From the NCBI RefSeq assembly GCF_031877795.1, contig NC_133937.1, forward strand, positions 17,387,501 to 17,451,500: a stretch of 64,000 bases of DNA, in the 5' to 3' direction. The DNA is from Strix aluco. Its lineage: Eukaryota > Chordata > Aves > Strigiformes > Strigidae. Positions 37,901 to 52,500 of this stretch are shown in pieces (positions within the stretch are counted from its first letter, which is position 1; each line of letters opens with the position of its first letter). The notes beneath the pieces are model-generated. The model did not search any database. It worked only from the letters and a program-made list of their open reading frames with translations, and was not told the DNA's origin. The translations under genes were made by a program, and so were the position numbers.

Positions 37901-40900
37901 CTCAAAATAGAGTGTAAAAATTATTCCACACATGCACATATATGTTATTAACTACAAATGTATAAGTGTACAAACAAATTTCTTTCCCTCTCTTTTAAAA
38001 TGAAATGGCTCTGTGCTTCTACAGAACTGTAGTGCCAGGCTAATTACAAGTGAGAGAGAAAAGGTTACCAACCCTTTCAGAAAAACAGTCATTTAAGATG
38101 TATATCTAACAAGTGGCAACCTTGAAATCTTACTCTCACTGAAAAGAACAAGAGAAAACCCTTCCTGACTATACCACTGGAGGAAAGTTTTAATAAAAAC
38201 TAATTAAACTACAAAAATCTCAAGTGGTTAACTGATTTTAGGGGCTAAATTTCTGGCAATTCTAATTATCCTCTTGTGGCTTCACTTAGTGTTTCACAAC
38301 CATGACAGATGACAATGAAAAACTGCAGTTAAATTCATCCTTCCTGACACCATGCTAAGCACTAGCTTCTCCCTCTCCAAGTAAAATCAATACCATGTTT
38401 GAGTAAACACGTTTACAGCTTTATTAGGATGTCTCGCTTGTTCTGTAACAGCTACTTGAAGCTGTGGTAACAAATCGACTCAACTCAGTTAAACCTAGAG
38501 AGCTGAGTAAGAGGCTCATCGATAAGGTTGTTATAAAAATAAACTGCAGGAGATCAGAAAGCTGGAACAAACAGCCTGGTAAATGTCAATATTTTGATTT
38601 CCAGAGAATGACAAAACCATGAGATCACGAAAAAAATGTTTTGGAAGTCTATATTTACTTTATTTATAAAATGGTCATGTGCTAGATGCATTTCACTGTC
38701 TATGTACAACCCTCTTACAGAAACTTATTTTCTAATCACCAGCATGAATACTAAACCAAACCTGTTTTCAAGAACAGCAGTTACTATTGGTATTGCTGTC
38801 CCTATCTTTCTCATTTTCTTTATATTTACAGACACATTTTGAATGCATTGGATTTCTGTAAGGATCACTCAGATGGGTGTACATCTTCCCTAGTCTGAGG
38901 TTATACAGTCATTTATGGATGCATGCAAATAATACAACTTCGCATTTACTAGGCAACTATGAATAAGTGAAAGGAGTGTTTTCAGTTAAGCAGCCTTTGC
39001 CTGGAATGGAGAGGAGGTGTTGAATACACAAAGCAAAAAAAAGTTCAGACTCTAATGCTTTAAACCATTACATGTGGAAAATGTTAATGAAAGATTCCTG
39101 CAAAAATGTGACAATAAAAATATCAAAATAAAACTCCACTACATCCCTGTTATTCCATTAGGAATCAGTTACTCAAGGCTGAATAATTTTATTGCATTGC
39201 ATATATGATTATCACTGTTCGGACCTACTGGGCCAGCTCACTGTGTCTCATAGAATAAGGTGTCATCACACTTCCCCAAGGCCTGTGTAGATGCTTGCGC
39301 TCATCAGTGATTCTCTCCAAGGAAAATTAGCAGTCTTATTTCTTTGATGTCTTTGTGCAAGTAGGAATGGTGGTTTGGTCCTGAAGGCTGTGCAATGGAT
39401 GGAGAAAACTTAGATCCTGATTTGAAGCCTACTGAGACAGATGGGAGTTTTCCTATCAGTGGCCTATGCCTTGACTGAGTACTGTCCACCCTCTGAGGGG
39501 GAACAGCTCAGAGCTGGAGGAGAGGCTTCAGTGTTCTGCACTGTGACACCCTTCACATTAATCATCCTCAGTGGACTCTATTTATAACCTGTTGCATATC
39601 ACCTCTATTAAACTCGCCAGCATGTCTTATTGTCCAGGAAAAGAATAATTTCAGTCTAAAATATGCTCCAAGAAAGATGTGATGGAGGAAACTGGTAACA
39701 AAGTTAGAACTTCTATTGGTTTGGTCCTATTTTTAATTTTTAAGTCCACATGATGAACTTTGGGAAATTCCCTTTTGGATCAGAATCTGGTGGCTTTGGA
39801 CTTGTCTCCAACAGCCAGGATCAGGGAAAAACATTTGATTAAAAGAAAAATCCCTCCAAGTTCACAAGGAATATTCAAGGCACTGTATATGCCAAACCAA
39901 ATACAGGTATTTTCATTGGAAGCATCTTCTCTAACTATCTGAAAAAACTACTTTCCAGGCTGATATTTCACTTTGTTTTTCCTAAAAACATTTCCTAGAA
40001 AGTTTCCTAGAAGTGTTCTTCAAAAGCTAAAATTCTCCTTAGCCATTTTTGAGGCAGCAGAATGAAATAAGCTTTTCTTTTTTTAGTACCTGAGGAAATT
40101 TTCTGAGCCTCAAAACAGATCTGTTGTATTGACATTAAATGGTGCAGATTACTACACCTACTGCTTGGGATAAGAGGAAGACAATTTCACAAATTTAATG
40201 TAGAAATAATGAAGTTCTAAGCATAACAAAATGGAATACTATGTACTATCCTCTATTCAGTTTTTAACATATATTCAAGTACAAAAAAGGCTACATGAAT
40301 GTAACTTCATAGCTGACATTCACAAGCATAAAAGCTAGGAGATTTGAAGTTGTGTTTGCAGAGTGACCATCTCTCAGTCAGGTTTTATTTGAAAGCATAC
40401 TTCCACACAATCAAGGCAGCAGCATGCAAAGAGAATCAAAAAGCAACACTCAGTGCAGCTGGAATACGGTAGCTAGACAGCCTATGAATTTCTTGACTTT
40501 TGTGGGCTGTAATAGCCTACCCTAGCATTATATTCATAATGCTCCTATTTTAATATAGCGGCATTTAATATCTTTTGCCTCTTTAAATTTCTGTTACAGT
40601 CCTGGATTGATACTAATCATTTACTGATCACCAATAACAGTAATGTCCCTTTAAGCAGAGTCAGGATCAGTGTCAAACCAACCTACAAGCACTGCTACTA
40701 CCACTGCTTTCAACTGGGACCATGTTTTTTTCTTTTATTTCTTTTTTACTGCAAACTTGCTGTCTTCCCACTTCAAGTATGAGCCCATTTCAGTGTGGGG
40801 AAAGTGAACAAATTATAGGAGACTTTACCATCCTATTCTATAATAGAGGCAGCTGCAAGTGAGTGAGGGTCCTGCTAGCTAATACCACAGCCTGGGAAGT

Positions 40901-43647
40901 ACCTTTATGGCCACTGTGTCAATCTCCATAGCACCACACCAAGTCATATCAGACATGAAATGGATAACATATTTCAGTGCATTTTTATATTTAATTGTGT
41001 GTTGTTGTATCTCCTGCAAATATAGCATCAGCTTAATCTGACACATCATTTCTTAGGGGACTATATCCTGTCTTGATTCCCAGTGGAATGTTCTTGATGA
41101 TCCAATCTGACTAGTGCCTCTGTCTCTACTCAGAATACATTAAAATAACACAAAAATATTACCAACAGTCTGCAAGCAAGGTAATAATAACTCATTAAAG
41201 TAATTTCTAACCTTCCACATGAACATTTTCTTTATCATTACATGATTTTCTAACACATGACACATTAACATAAAATGAACCGAGATGAGGATAGGTATAG
41301 TAGGCATGACAAAGTATTTTAAACGGTGATGATTTGCTTTGAGGCGTTAAGTCAATTTGTAATTGTCCCATAGCTATTACAGCAAAAATTGGAACTTTAT
41401 AATTGGTTTTGAAAATCTATTTTTAACACAGTAGGTTTGTTTTTTAAAATGTATGCAACCTATTCAACGTTTATTTCTCACAAAGCCTGTCCAGAATGTC
41501 ACTGAATTTATGGTGAGGTAAATTAGGCCTTTTAAAACTCAATTTTGCAAAATATTAATCCTTTTGTTGTGTACTGAGGCTTCTTTAACATTGACGATGT
41601 CACTGACAGGAAAAGAGACACAGCAGCTAGAAGGATCAGGTCCTGCTTCAGTCTAATTAGGAACTTCTGAGGGTTTTTAATTCCATACACTGATCCTTTT
41701 AAATGGATCTCTCACTTCTACATGTTATTTAAAAAATGACAGTAAGTATACTAATGTTTTGCCTTACATTAATTCTACCATGTATTTTTCTGGATTGCCT
41801 TTAAATTGTATAGGTGAAAATGTGAATTACCATATTTACGTGACTGTATTTTGATAAAAAATACATACGTAATAAAATTAAGATGAACAGTTGGAAACCA
41901 AGAGAAGGATAGCAATTAAAACAAAACAAATCAGATTGGATCACAATTAAATTATACTTGGACAACACTTGTTACTAGTTTTAAGTATAATGGCAGCACA
42001 GAAATAATTTTGAATGGAAATCGGTAAAAAGTGAAGTAGGGAATTAAAAAGAAAATGGGAATATTTCATGTTTTTCCTGAGTGATATCTATTTTTATGTT
42101 TTTGTTTAAGTAGCTGCAATTCAAACTGTGGCAAATTTCTAAATTGTGCCAGTACTAATGTTGAAATTACTAGTGACTGGCTCACTATTGATCAGAATAA
42201 TGATGTGTCTCTAGCTGAGACTGAGAAAAATCAACCAGGAACATATAATCTGGTAATTTTCTAGTTTGTAGAAGGTCAGTTACAGAGATAACATGGCCAT
42301 CTAACAGCCTAGGTTTAGATGTGATGTTTCTCAGAGAGTTACGAATACCATCAGAACAGACGGGCGGTAAGTCATGAACATGTTGACAAGTTATCCCCTA
42401 GCAAGCAAAGATTGATGCCATATCTGCAGCTCAGCTATTATACTCAGGTATGCTGTTTGTAAAACAGGAGTATTAAAGATGGGCAAAATGGGCTGTCAGT
42501 CAAAATGCTGATGACATTAAGAAGGTATTTTTATTTCAAAGCTTCGTATCTCATCAGCCATGATCTTAGTAACAACAGGATTGCTCACAGGCAATTAGCC
42601 ACCCATGTTGTATAAATGAAGACTAAGAGAGTGCTGATTTCTGTATAACATTTATCTTTAAAGAAAAGACGGAACAATTCAAAGTAATATCCCCTTGTCT
42701 CTTTGCTCATGAAGATAAATTTTGTAGCAAAAATTAGCCATAACAAGTTACATGCACATACGTATTTAATTGATATCACCAAGAAAATACCCCTCACTCC
42801 CAGCTGGCAGATAGAATTGCATCTCAGAGCTCTGGTGTTATCAGAAGGCAGTACTTCACAGCAGTGATATTTTATCCACTGTATTTCTTTCTATCAAATG
42901 TGATTAAAAAATGATGACAACTTCCCAAGGTATCTTAAAGAAGTATAAAAACCTTATACAAATGAAAGACCACCGTAAGTGGATTAAGTAGCTTCTGATA
43001 TCACACTCCTGCTGTTCAGTAAAGAACTGTTCCTAGTTCCTTGAATTCCTATTCCAACAAATCCAGAATGTTTTAGGGGTGGTGAGTACTGGAGAGAGGG
43101 TGGCTCTTACAACAGAGAGCCGCCTTACAACAGAGAGAATATTTCATTTCTCTGTAATGTTTTTAGTGAAAACAGATTCTTCCACAATCTTAAAGAGCTG
43201 TATAAATCCATTAAAGAACTTTCTTTTCAATATAGTCACAAGCTCACTCATAATTTAGTATTCTGACAAACCATACAAATCACCTGTCTATGCTGAAGGC
43301 ATTATCAGATCTTTTTGGCATGTTTAGCACTCCTGGTATAGCCATATAGCAACTATCCATAAGAACTTATTTCATTTCTCATACGTGCACATGCCTCCAT
43401 CCTCACAATTCCTTCACATGAAATTCGTAAGGGACTTATTAGACAAAGTCATGAATATAGTCCATCTTTGCTCAGTATCAGATTTATTGTGAAAAGACAG
43501 AATTCGCATTGCATAAGCTTCATTTTTTTAATTCAGTCTGCTTCTACTCTTTAGCCACCAACAGTGCCCTCTGAGGATGACTGAGGCTGGCTTTTCAAAG
43601 GAACAGGAAATGGTATCTGGGAACCTAACTCCTACAGGACTGGAACT

Positions 43648-43729
43648 CATAGGACCACAGCACAATTTAGGTTGGAAGGCACCTCTGGAGGTCACTTGCT
43701 CCAGTCCCTGGCTTAAAGCAGGGCCAACT
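43648..43729 (-). mobile_element. CR1 LINE 3'-end fragment, avian type
   Basis: The plus strand reads ATTTAGGTTGGAAGGCACC followed by CTCTGGAGGTCACTTGCTCC and then AAAGCAGGGCCAAC. This matches the antisense of the avian CR1 3' region, so the element is on the minus strand. It is truncated on both sides after about 80 bp, and the terminal octamer repeats are decayed. Confidence 0.8.
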
Positions 43730-43857
43730 CACATGATTTTTTATTTTAAAGATTCTTGGATTCCTTCCATAAATGATGGATTCTGCAGAACAGCAGCATA
43801 AGAATTATGATACTGGATTAAATTCTGTTTCCATTTTTATCAATAGTATACTTGTTT

Positions 43858-43925
43858 AAATCCACTGGCTTCAGTCAAGGTATTCCAAAGTTATACTAGT
43901 GTGTTTAGAAAACAGAACCAGACCT
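43858..43925 (+). repeat. Ancient interspersed repeat copy
   Basis: AAATCCACTGGCTTCAGTCA, TATTCCAAAGTTATACTAGT and AAACAGAACCAGACC follow the family pattern 'ccactgacttcagtggagttactcc...acaccagtgt...agaatcaggcc'. Confidence 0.55.
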
Positions 43926-46029
43926 TTTTTAAAGAAGGTTTCTGAATCAAACTTTTAATAGTAGAGGAGTAATGATGAGCAATTATTTTGTGCACTATGG
44001 GTTCTTTGCAAACCTATATTTATATTTCTTGTGCTGTGTTTTTATAAACATACATATATGTATATGTATAATATATTCAAAGAATGTTTCACATTAAGGA
44101 TAATATTTTAACATTTCAATAATGTAGAAGTATACCAAATATTACTTAGCTCTGAAATCAAAGCTAGGTGTTACTCTATAGAAAATAATTTGCATTTACC
44201 TCATGAAAACAGGCTAAAATATGAACAATGTGATGACCTTTAGGCAAACTCTAGGAGTCCAAGGTCTTTATCTAATTTGTAGAGGCATTTAGATTAAGAT
44301 GAAAAAATAATGTTTAGAATTAACCTCTATATTAAAGACGAGGGAATGGCTTTATTGAGCCAGTTTGACAACAGAAACAGTAATAAAAGGAGGGACTTAT
44401 CTCCATTAAGCCCTGTGGTCTCTAAAGAAAAGATAAGGATGCCATGAGGCACGCTCACACAAGGACACATACAAAAGATGACAATTCCTCTTTTGGTGCT
44501 GTCCCTGTCTTCTATCAAGAGTAGTTCTCTGGTAGCTGAGACAGCACTTGGCCATCTCGTAAGGTTCATGCTATGTTTCACAAGAGAGAGAACTGCTTAT
44601 TCTGTAAACATGTGCACCAAAGAAATTCTGAATGTAGTTTTCAAACTATAGCTAGCAGCTTTATAAGATTCCTCAGTACATGAAAGCTGCCAATGCGATT
44701 GTTAAATTGACAGGTGGTTTGAGCCATTGACCTCAGCTTTGATACCGACAGAGGCAAATTGCTATCAGCTCATATTTGGCACCGTACAATGCTTAATGAA
44801 TAGCTCCTTCTATCTCAGGATTTCTTTTCCTTGAGAATGGTATAACATCTTTATAACATGGTGCTAAGTAATAGACACTTGGTGTGATCATTCTGTCCCT
44901 ATTTCATCACACTACTTGAAAATGATTTGTGATTACATTTCATACTCTAGTACTTTTCATGCAGTATATGATTAAATCATAGTAGATTACTAAGTCAATA
45001 TATTTATATTGACAGAACCTGAAGAAACATTGATTTTACACCTTCTCCTATTAATTTATTATGAACTCTCTACCCAGTTCCACTGAGTAGACAGAATCTA
45101 GGGGAGAGATTTTGCAGGGAACAATGGCAGTAACTACCAGAAAAGATGCTTATTGTTTTCATTAGTTATGGTGGCAAAAAGGGGAGTCCAAACAGAAGGC
45201 AGACCTACTCTGGCTAAAGAGAGCAAGATGGCATAAAGGAAAGCACAAGATGGCAAAACTATCCATATTTCAGTCTATTCATTGCTATTAAATATGCTTT
45301 GATTATCATTATGGCAAAACTTCAAACTGGGGCTACTAGTAATAAATAAATGTTAACTTCACGAGTAATAGAATGTTCCCCAAACTCTATAAACGAAGAC
45401 TGTAATTCTATTAAGAGCACTTTTGTGACATAAGCCATGTCAGCAAAGCTCAAGTGATTTGTCAATGTCATCAGAATCTGGAGGTGGAATTGCAACTTTA
45501 ATTTATGGGTATTTCAGGGTTTTATAACCAAAAATTTGTGGTACCCCTGAAATCCACATAAGGTGCTGAGATGCTACAAAGTAAATCATTATTGCTTAAA
45601 CTTCTGAGAGGTAGCAGTGTTGCTGGCAAGCAATAAAGGCAGAACTCTGTTACTATTGTTTAAAGAAGTGTTTTTAGCATAAAGATACCTGCAGCAATTT
45701 TAAAACCCAGTTTCTCATTCATGCATTGCACCAGCCTGAGCGGCAGATGACTTGATGCCTGCAGTAAGAGGCAAGAAATTCAGAGACATTCCTGGTGCCA
45801 ACTTAATAAAAACACATTTCAACTGAAAAATGCAGTTTATTTCTTGTTGCTAGCTGTTGGAGTGAGCTAGTTCTCCTTGGAGGCCAGCGGCTTCATGTTC
45901 AGAAATGCTGAACTCATGAATCAACTCACCAAGTCACAAGTGCCCAGAAACTTTGTGTCTTTAAACTTTTTCATGACTTTAAGATTTCAAGACCTTCAGT
46001 AGTTAGATAGGTTCTAGAGAAAAAAAAAC

Positions 46030-46100
46030 CCAACAGATTTCTTATTTTCCACTTTCACATGGAGAAACACATGAGGAGTGATTTGCCAAGTTGGCATAAT
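46030..46100 (-). mobile_element. Possible MIR-like fragment
   Basis: TTCCACTTTCACATGGAGAAACAC with ATGAGGAGTGATTTGCCAAG resembles the antisense MIR segment 'attttacagatgaggaaac...gtgacttgcccaag'. The match is short and weak. Confidence 0.35.
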
Positions 46101-48387
46101 TATTGAGAAGGAATTTCCTTACAATCTGTGAGTTATACCTCTGGAAGAGAGTGCCTCCATGAAAGACCTTTCAAAATATGATAGAGTGTAGATAGAGTGT
46201 AACAACCTCCTAATGTAAAATAAATCCTGGTTGATGGGGTTAGTTCTCATTATATCCCACATTCCCCTCTCAACCAAGACATCTGCTCCAACAAACCCAC
46301 TGTTCAGTCATGTTAATATACCAGTCCCAGAGAAGTATGAAAAGCTTTGCCATGGGAGTCTTGTTCTCTGCTGTTTGAATAAAGGAACAACGTTTCCAGG
46401 AGAGTATCTTATAACACTGAGTGCATTTTTTTGTCAAGGGATGAATTTTGAAACATTTTGCTACAAGGACACTAAAATCAAAATATTACATGTACTGTTG
46501 CCTCGGTAGTAACAACTTGATAAAAACCTCAATCAAAGAAAAAAGCTAGAAATACACTGAAGAGAATATAAGCTTCCCATTATAAAAATTTTGTCAGGAC
46601 AATAACACTGTATCTGGTTCAATGCTAGAATCAACAGAAGATATATATGTTGAGTAGTATTACCACCATTACTGCATAGGGCTTTCTGGTAAGGAGACAA
46701 TAAAGAACTTTTCCTTTTGCAAATACGTACTTTGAAAACACATGAAAAGTGTGATATAGATAAAATACAGACATTTCCCCCAAATGAAACACAGACCAAA
46801 TCAAAGACTATCCAGCCTAGTATCCTATTTCCTACATATGGGAAGGAAAATGAAATGACTCCATGAAGAAGGAGACCACAGTATAGAAGACTAGAATCAG
46901 CTGTGTATCTAGACTGTTATGACTCCCAAATCTCCCATCTGGACTAAACTCAGGAAAATCTGTGCTCTGAGGAGACTAAATGACCAATTTATTGTTTATG
47001 GGGTGACAGAGGAGAACTAAGATATCTTAGAAGCTAATGGAAGAACTATGGATATTCTAAAGCTCCTGTTGCTTTGAGTCACAGCAGAGAGAAATATGGT
47101 GCAACAAGAACCTAAGCTCACATACCAATACTCAGGTAAGTGTCTAACCACAATGAGATTTCAGACAGATTTGCAACTGCTGAGCCAACTTCCATTACAG
47201 AAGGAAAACCAGCTGTGTTCCTTTCTTTCCCTGGTATCGAGGGAGAGCTGTACAATGCCATGCTACTACTGGGCTGCACTGCACTTGTGCTCCACACAAA
47301 AAGGATCTGATGCCTCACTGCTATTTGTGGGGGAACTGAGGGAAATAATACATAGCCATAAACAGTGATACAGGACCTTTGTTAAGATTACCCCAAATAC
47401 ACTGAAGCTTGCTGTATCCAGAAATGTTATCTCAATAGACAGAATGACAAAGGGGAGTTGATCTTTTAGAAGATTTCTTCTTTTTCTTTCCTTCCTTCCC
47501 AACAGAGTTTAGCATTTTTCACATAATTTTTCCCCCTGGAGAAAGAAATCTCACAACCGATCCAAGACCAGCCTGACAGGAGTGCCTGAACTCCTTACAC
47601 TGCTCGTGAAAGGTAGCAGTTTGGAATAGAGTCTGATGTGGCTTATATCAGTCTTTTCATTCAGGATGTTCTGAATAATTTAACTGAAGACAACGTTTTA
47701 GCCCTTCCACAGAAAAACAGCAGCTATGGCAGTACCAGGGAAAAGGATATAATTTAAAGAGGAAGGGTTATGAGAGACCAGGCAGTTCCTAAAGCCTAAT
47801 TATTTAGTTGCAATAGTCTTCCTGCTATTAAACCAGGAAAGAACAAAAGTAGGATTATTAAAAAAAAAAAAAGTCCTGATTTCAAAATGCCTAAAATCTG
47901 AAGAACTGAGAATACAACCCAAGATGAACATGGCAGACACATGAAAAGCTGCTTCCTGCTGAGGCAAAGCTTGGTTGATGTCTAGCATATTGCCCGCCTG
48001 GGCCCTACCCAGTATTATTTTAATTTTCAGGATCTGAAAACAAATAGGCAAGATCTTTTCTCTTTTTTTCACAAGAACAGCAGCTTACTGGCACAGCTGA
48101 TACACAGAGCACATATATACAAGGACAAGCACTTGAAGAAGATCTTATTTATGTTATAGTCACTGCTACTTACTGGTTCAAATATAGTCTTGTTTGTGAC
48201 TTAGGAACAATAGAGAGTGACAAGCATGCACTAAAAGGTGTATGAATAATATGACCTAATGTGTTTCCCTCTATTTCTGTCCTCTTTGATTCACGAAAGC
48301 ACCAAAGCAATGAATAATAACATTCCTATTTTTAGCCAGATTTAAGCATATACTGAAAATTTATCATTTAAGTGATGTATTAAGTAT

Positions 48388-48450
48388 GGATGGAATTACT
48401 CACATGCTTAAGATTAAGCTATGTTGAATACTTTCTTGAAGTGGGACACA
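48388..48450 (+). repeat. Ancient interspersed repeat copy (ACTCACATGCTTAA type)
   Basis: GGAATTACTCACATGCTTAA, GATTAAGCTATGTTGAATAC and TTCTTGAAGTGGGACACA match the section 'tactcacatgcttaaagttaagcatgtgcttaagtgctttgctgaattgggac'. Confidence 0.55.
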
Positions 48451-49205
48451 ATTCTGAGGCTTTAATTTGGTAACACACTGCTTGTTATCTCCTTCAGAGC
48501 TACAAGACTGAGCCCTGCAATCCTATTTATAAAGTCTCTTTGGTAATGTTTCCAGTAAATTAGTGACTAATGGAGCTCCTTACAGCTAATATGCACTGGA
48601 TATTAGAGCCTTCAGGATGCAATAGTGCATCACAGAACTACATGTATGAAGGTTACAATGAATGACAGAACTTTTGGATTAGATTGGTTTTTGGCTTATA
48701 TTGAATCATTTTTTAAAACAGGCATAGACATAACATCCTCTTTTTTCCTTAGAGCTTGTGCCAAAAAAAATAGTAAGTTTGCAAATGGATATTAAGCAAT
48801 GCCAGATATTTTCTGCATTTGTTTTAACAAATTAACCCTTTGTGTTCTTTTCTGATGTCCAAATAATTGTATTGGAAGCAGATGTTCTACCAAAATTGAC
48901 ACGATCAGAAGACATTATGCTCACTTATTAACATACTGTTTAATATTCACTACAACCTGTTTTAAAGAACAACAATGTGTTAACATTTAAGCCAGGAGGG
49001 ATTTCTGTACACTATATAGTACTTTATGCAGCTTGTTTACGCAACAGTCTGACAGATACAATTAATCTCATGAAAACGACCATAGTACAGCATAATGGCA
49101 TATTATTTTTAAAGTAATAGAACACACTTTTCCTTTGAAAATCAGAACTTAATTAAGCCATATAACTTCAGGATGCAGAGAAAAGCCCTAAAAGAATGAA
49201 GTTCA

Positions 49206-49520
<315 letters not shown>

Positions 49521-52500
49521 TTATAATTCTGTCTGTATTTACTGTATAGGGATACAAGAACACATCTGATCAACCTATTTGTTGTGGATATTTTCATTAA
49601 TTACTTCCAGCCTCATTTCTTTTCTTTATCTCCTAATATTAAGGGCAAGAGACAAAAAGTAAATCAGGAGAAACAACATAAAACACCTAGACAAGACTAA
49701 GAAAAATCCATCCTGCCAAAAACAGTCCTTCCTATTAGTTGCAGAGGTGATGTGGCCTCCAGAATGGCCAGTCTAAGCCTCCAAAAGTTCAGCATAAATT
49801 GCTGCATTGTAAAAAACAAAATGCACATGAACTAACTAAAATAAAGGTGTGAAATAAAAACCAGGAACTAGTGTAAATCAAAGTGTTCTCAAATTACATC
49901 TTTTTAAAAAACACATATACGTAAGAAGCCTTGCAACTTGCCATCTGACTAGATTTGGTTTCAAGATTTCAATGACTTCACCCTCTTCCTTAGCATTTCT
50001 TTTAAAAAAAAATATTTCCTCTGCAGCTCCCTGCCCTCTACTGGCACTCGTTAAACCTATTGCAATAGGTGGATACTCAGCATCTTCACCTCCGATTCAC
50101 TGCCACACCACAGTTCAACATAATTACACCACTTAGGTATGATAACTTTAGAGTTCTAGGGTTATAAATTTAATATATGCCACTAATTAATCAGCTATGG
50201 CTTTCCAGGTGGTAATGTCATAATGACGTGATAAAAATATAATTACCACCTTGTCACAATACCTTGTTAAAGTGTAAATTACCCCTGTAACAGAGCCAAT
50301 GGAAGTTCTGCCTCTGGTAGTCAGTATGCATTAAACTGTCTCAGAGCAAACAGATTGTCCTTTGGCAGACAGCAGGAATTAAAAAAAGGGGAGGGGGAAG
50401 AAAAGCCTGTCAACCAGTGAAAATGAAAACCATCAGAGCTGTTTTCTTTTAATTTTTGGTAAAAATATAAATAAAATGGGGAATAGATCCTCCAGTAGCT
50501 GAAAGCTGGAGATGAGTAGTTTCTTCACTGTACAGCAACAGAGCAGATCATAAAAATTGCTCTTACACTGACGTACATAGTAGCAAACAAGGAAACCTAG
50601 TTTGGGAGGCATATAAAGAATTCACAGTCTCAAATCAGGCAAGTCTGTGTATGCTGCAGAGGTACCAGAAGGATCCTGGTTTCTGTGAAATGCAGTGTAT
50701 CAGCTCTACTGCTCTTCACCATCTGCTACTAAGTGAACCAGGCAGATATAATGATGCTGCCTCCAGAGGGAACTGTTGGCTGGCCCACCAGGAGGGGAGG
50801 GGAGGGGAGCATTAGCAACAACCATCCATGAGAGGCAAAGGAAAAAGAGTAATGAAAAACATAAGATGAATATTCCAATTAAAGAACAGGTTTCAGTCAG
50901 TTCTCAGTGCATCCTACTCTCTATCCTGTTAAGAAAGCTATTTAGAAATGTGCTTCAATGCTGTGTTGTGCTCTTAAGATAGTCTTCAAGAGCAATGTTT
51001 TTTAGTAATTTTAACAGGATTCATTTGAATTGGAAATCAAGAAAGAGAGGTCTTATATTAAACTCTGCCAGACGAGCAGTGTATTCATCCATTTCATAAG
51101 AAGGTATATATGATTTGCTCTAGATAATACTAAAACAATGAACAAAGTGATAACTCTGTTGAAGACACATTGTAATAAACTAATCTGCTTCCTTCCCAAG
51201 TGTGCATGGGCACACACAGATGTTCTATGTTAAATACACAGTAGACACTTGCATATGCATACAAATGTATGTGTTTGGGCACAGAGAGTGAATAATGCAC
51301 AGACACTGTATTTCGAATGCTGTTAATGGGGCTTGGCATCAAATAAGACTCCATTCAAGCAAAGTAACAAGTGAAAGTTCTCACCATCATCTTTCTCCTT
51401 TATTTTCCTCCTCTGTCTTGATTTCTTTCCTCAGCTCCCTCTAGTACTTGCAGGTAAGTATTGCAATATAAGCTCTTATTCTATTCTTTCTGCAGTAAAT
51501 GTAACTAACTGAATTAGTCTAAAACCCCAAATACATCAAGGAATTAATCTGGTATGAGAACAATCTTTTTTTTCCTGATCACAGTTTTCTCTCTCTACCT
51601 GGGTCATACATTCTGTCTCTACAAATTTATGTATTTTCAAGAGGAGCAATAATATCATATTTTGAAGTACTGAAGCTTCAGAAGGAGACAGCATGGCTTT
51701 GGAGCACATACTACATTATAAAGATACTACCATCTGCACATATCCAATAGGCAAATCATCTTTCTTTAACCTTAGGAGAACTTGTACTAGCATAGTAGAG
51801 TCTACTAAACTATAGTTAACAATAATACATACTGAAAGATACAACAAAATAGTGAGGGTTTTTTTCTTTCCTTCACAATAGATGAAGTCAGTTAAAATTA
51901 AAGCCGCCATTAAATTACCTTCCCACGTCTGTGTAATAGCATAAAAATAGCTAACATCTCTCACTGATCTGTGTATTGTAACAATTAGGCACAACAGGGT
52001 GAATTAAGATGAAGCAGAAGTCTCCATTCTGAATACCGTTGTTTTTGTGACTTTAATGTTGCTTTAACTTCATTTTTGTGTGTGATCTATTATGTCATAG
52101 AACTCCAAAATCCATCATAGTGAACACAGAGACACCTTGGCTAAGTGCACTGGTCACCAGTGGCCTTGCTTTTTGAAGTCAGTTCCAATTTCATTTATCA
52201 TGCTGAGAGCTTATGAAATAAAGAATAATTACGTAAGTGAAGTCCAAGTGCTACTCCTCTGGGCATAAAATCCAGTGTTCTATTTTTAAGCAACAAATAT
52301 CTTCTATGGTAAACACCCTGGGATACAACACATTCTGCTTGGATATAATTTCCTGGAAGTCCATAATTGTGAGTGCAAATTGCAATAAGGTGTCTATAAT
52401 TAGGGAAGTTTTAGCAATAAGCATTAATGAAATTAACATTTCAGGACTTTGATTCAACTCTCAATGATTTTACATTAGTGAGGAACTCAACTGGTTTAGA

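Noticed and set aside
43106..43138. Direct repeat CTTACAACAGAGAG with an 18-bp period
   Set aside because: Only two units; most likely replication slippage with no further structure.
47096..47368. 90-codon plus-strand frame with a moderately GC-rich middle
   Set aside because: No domain or splice context recognised. Opposite strand is also open for 66-78 codons, suggesting composition.
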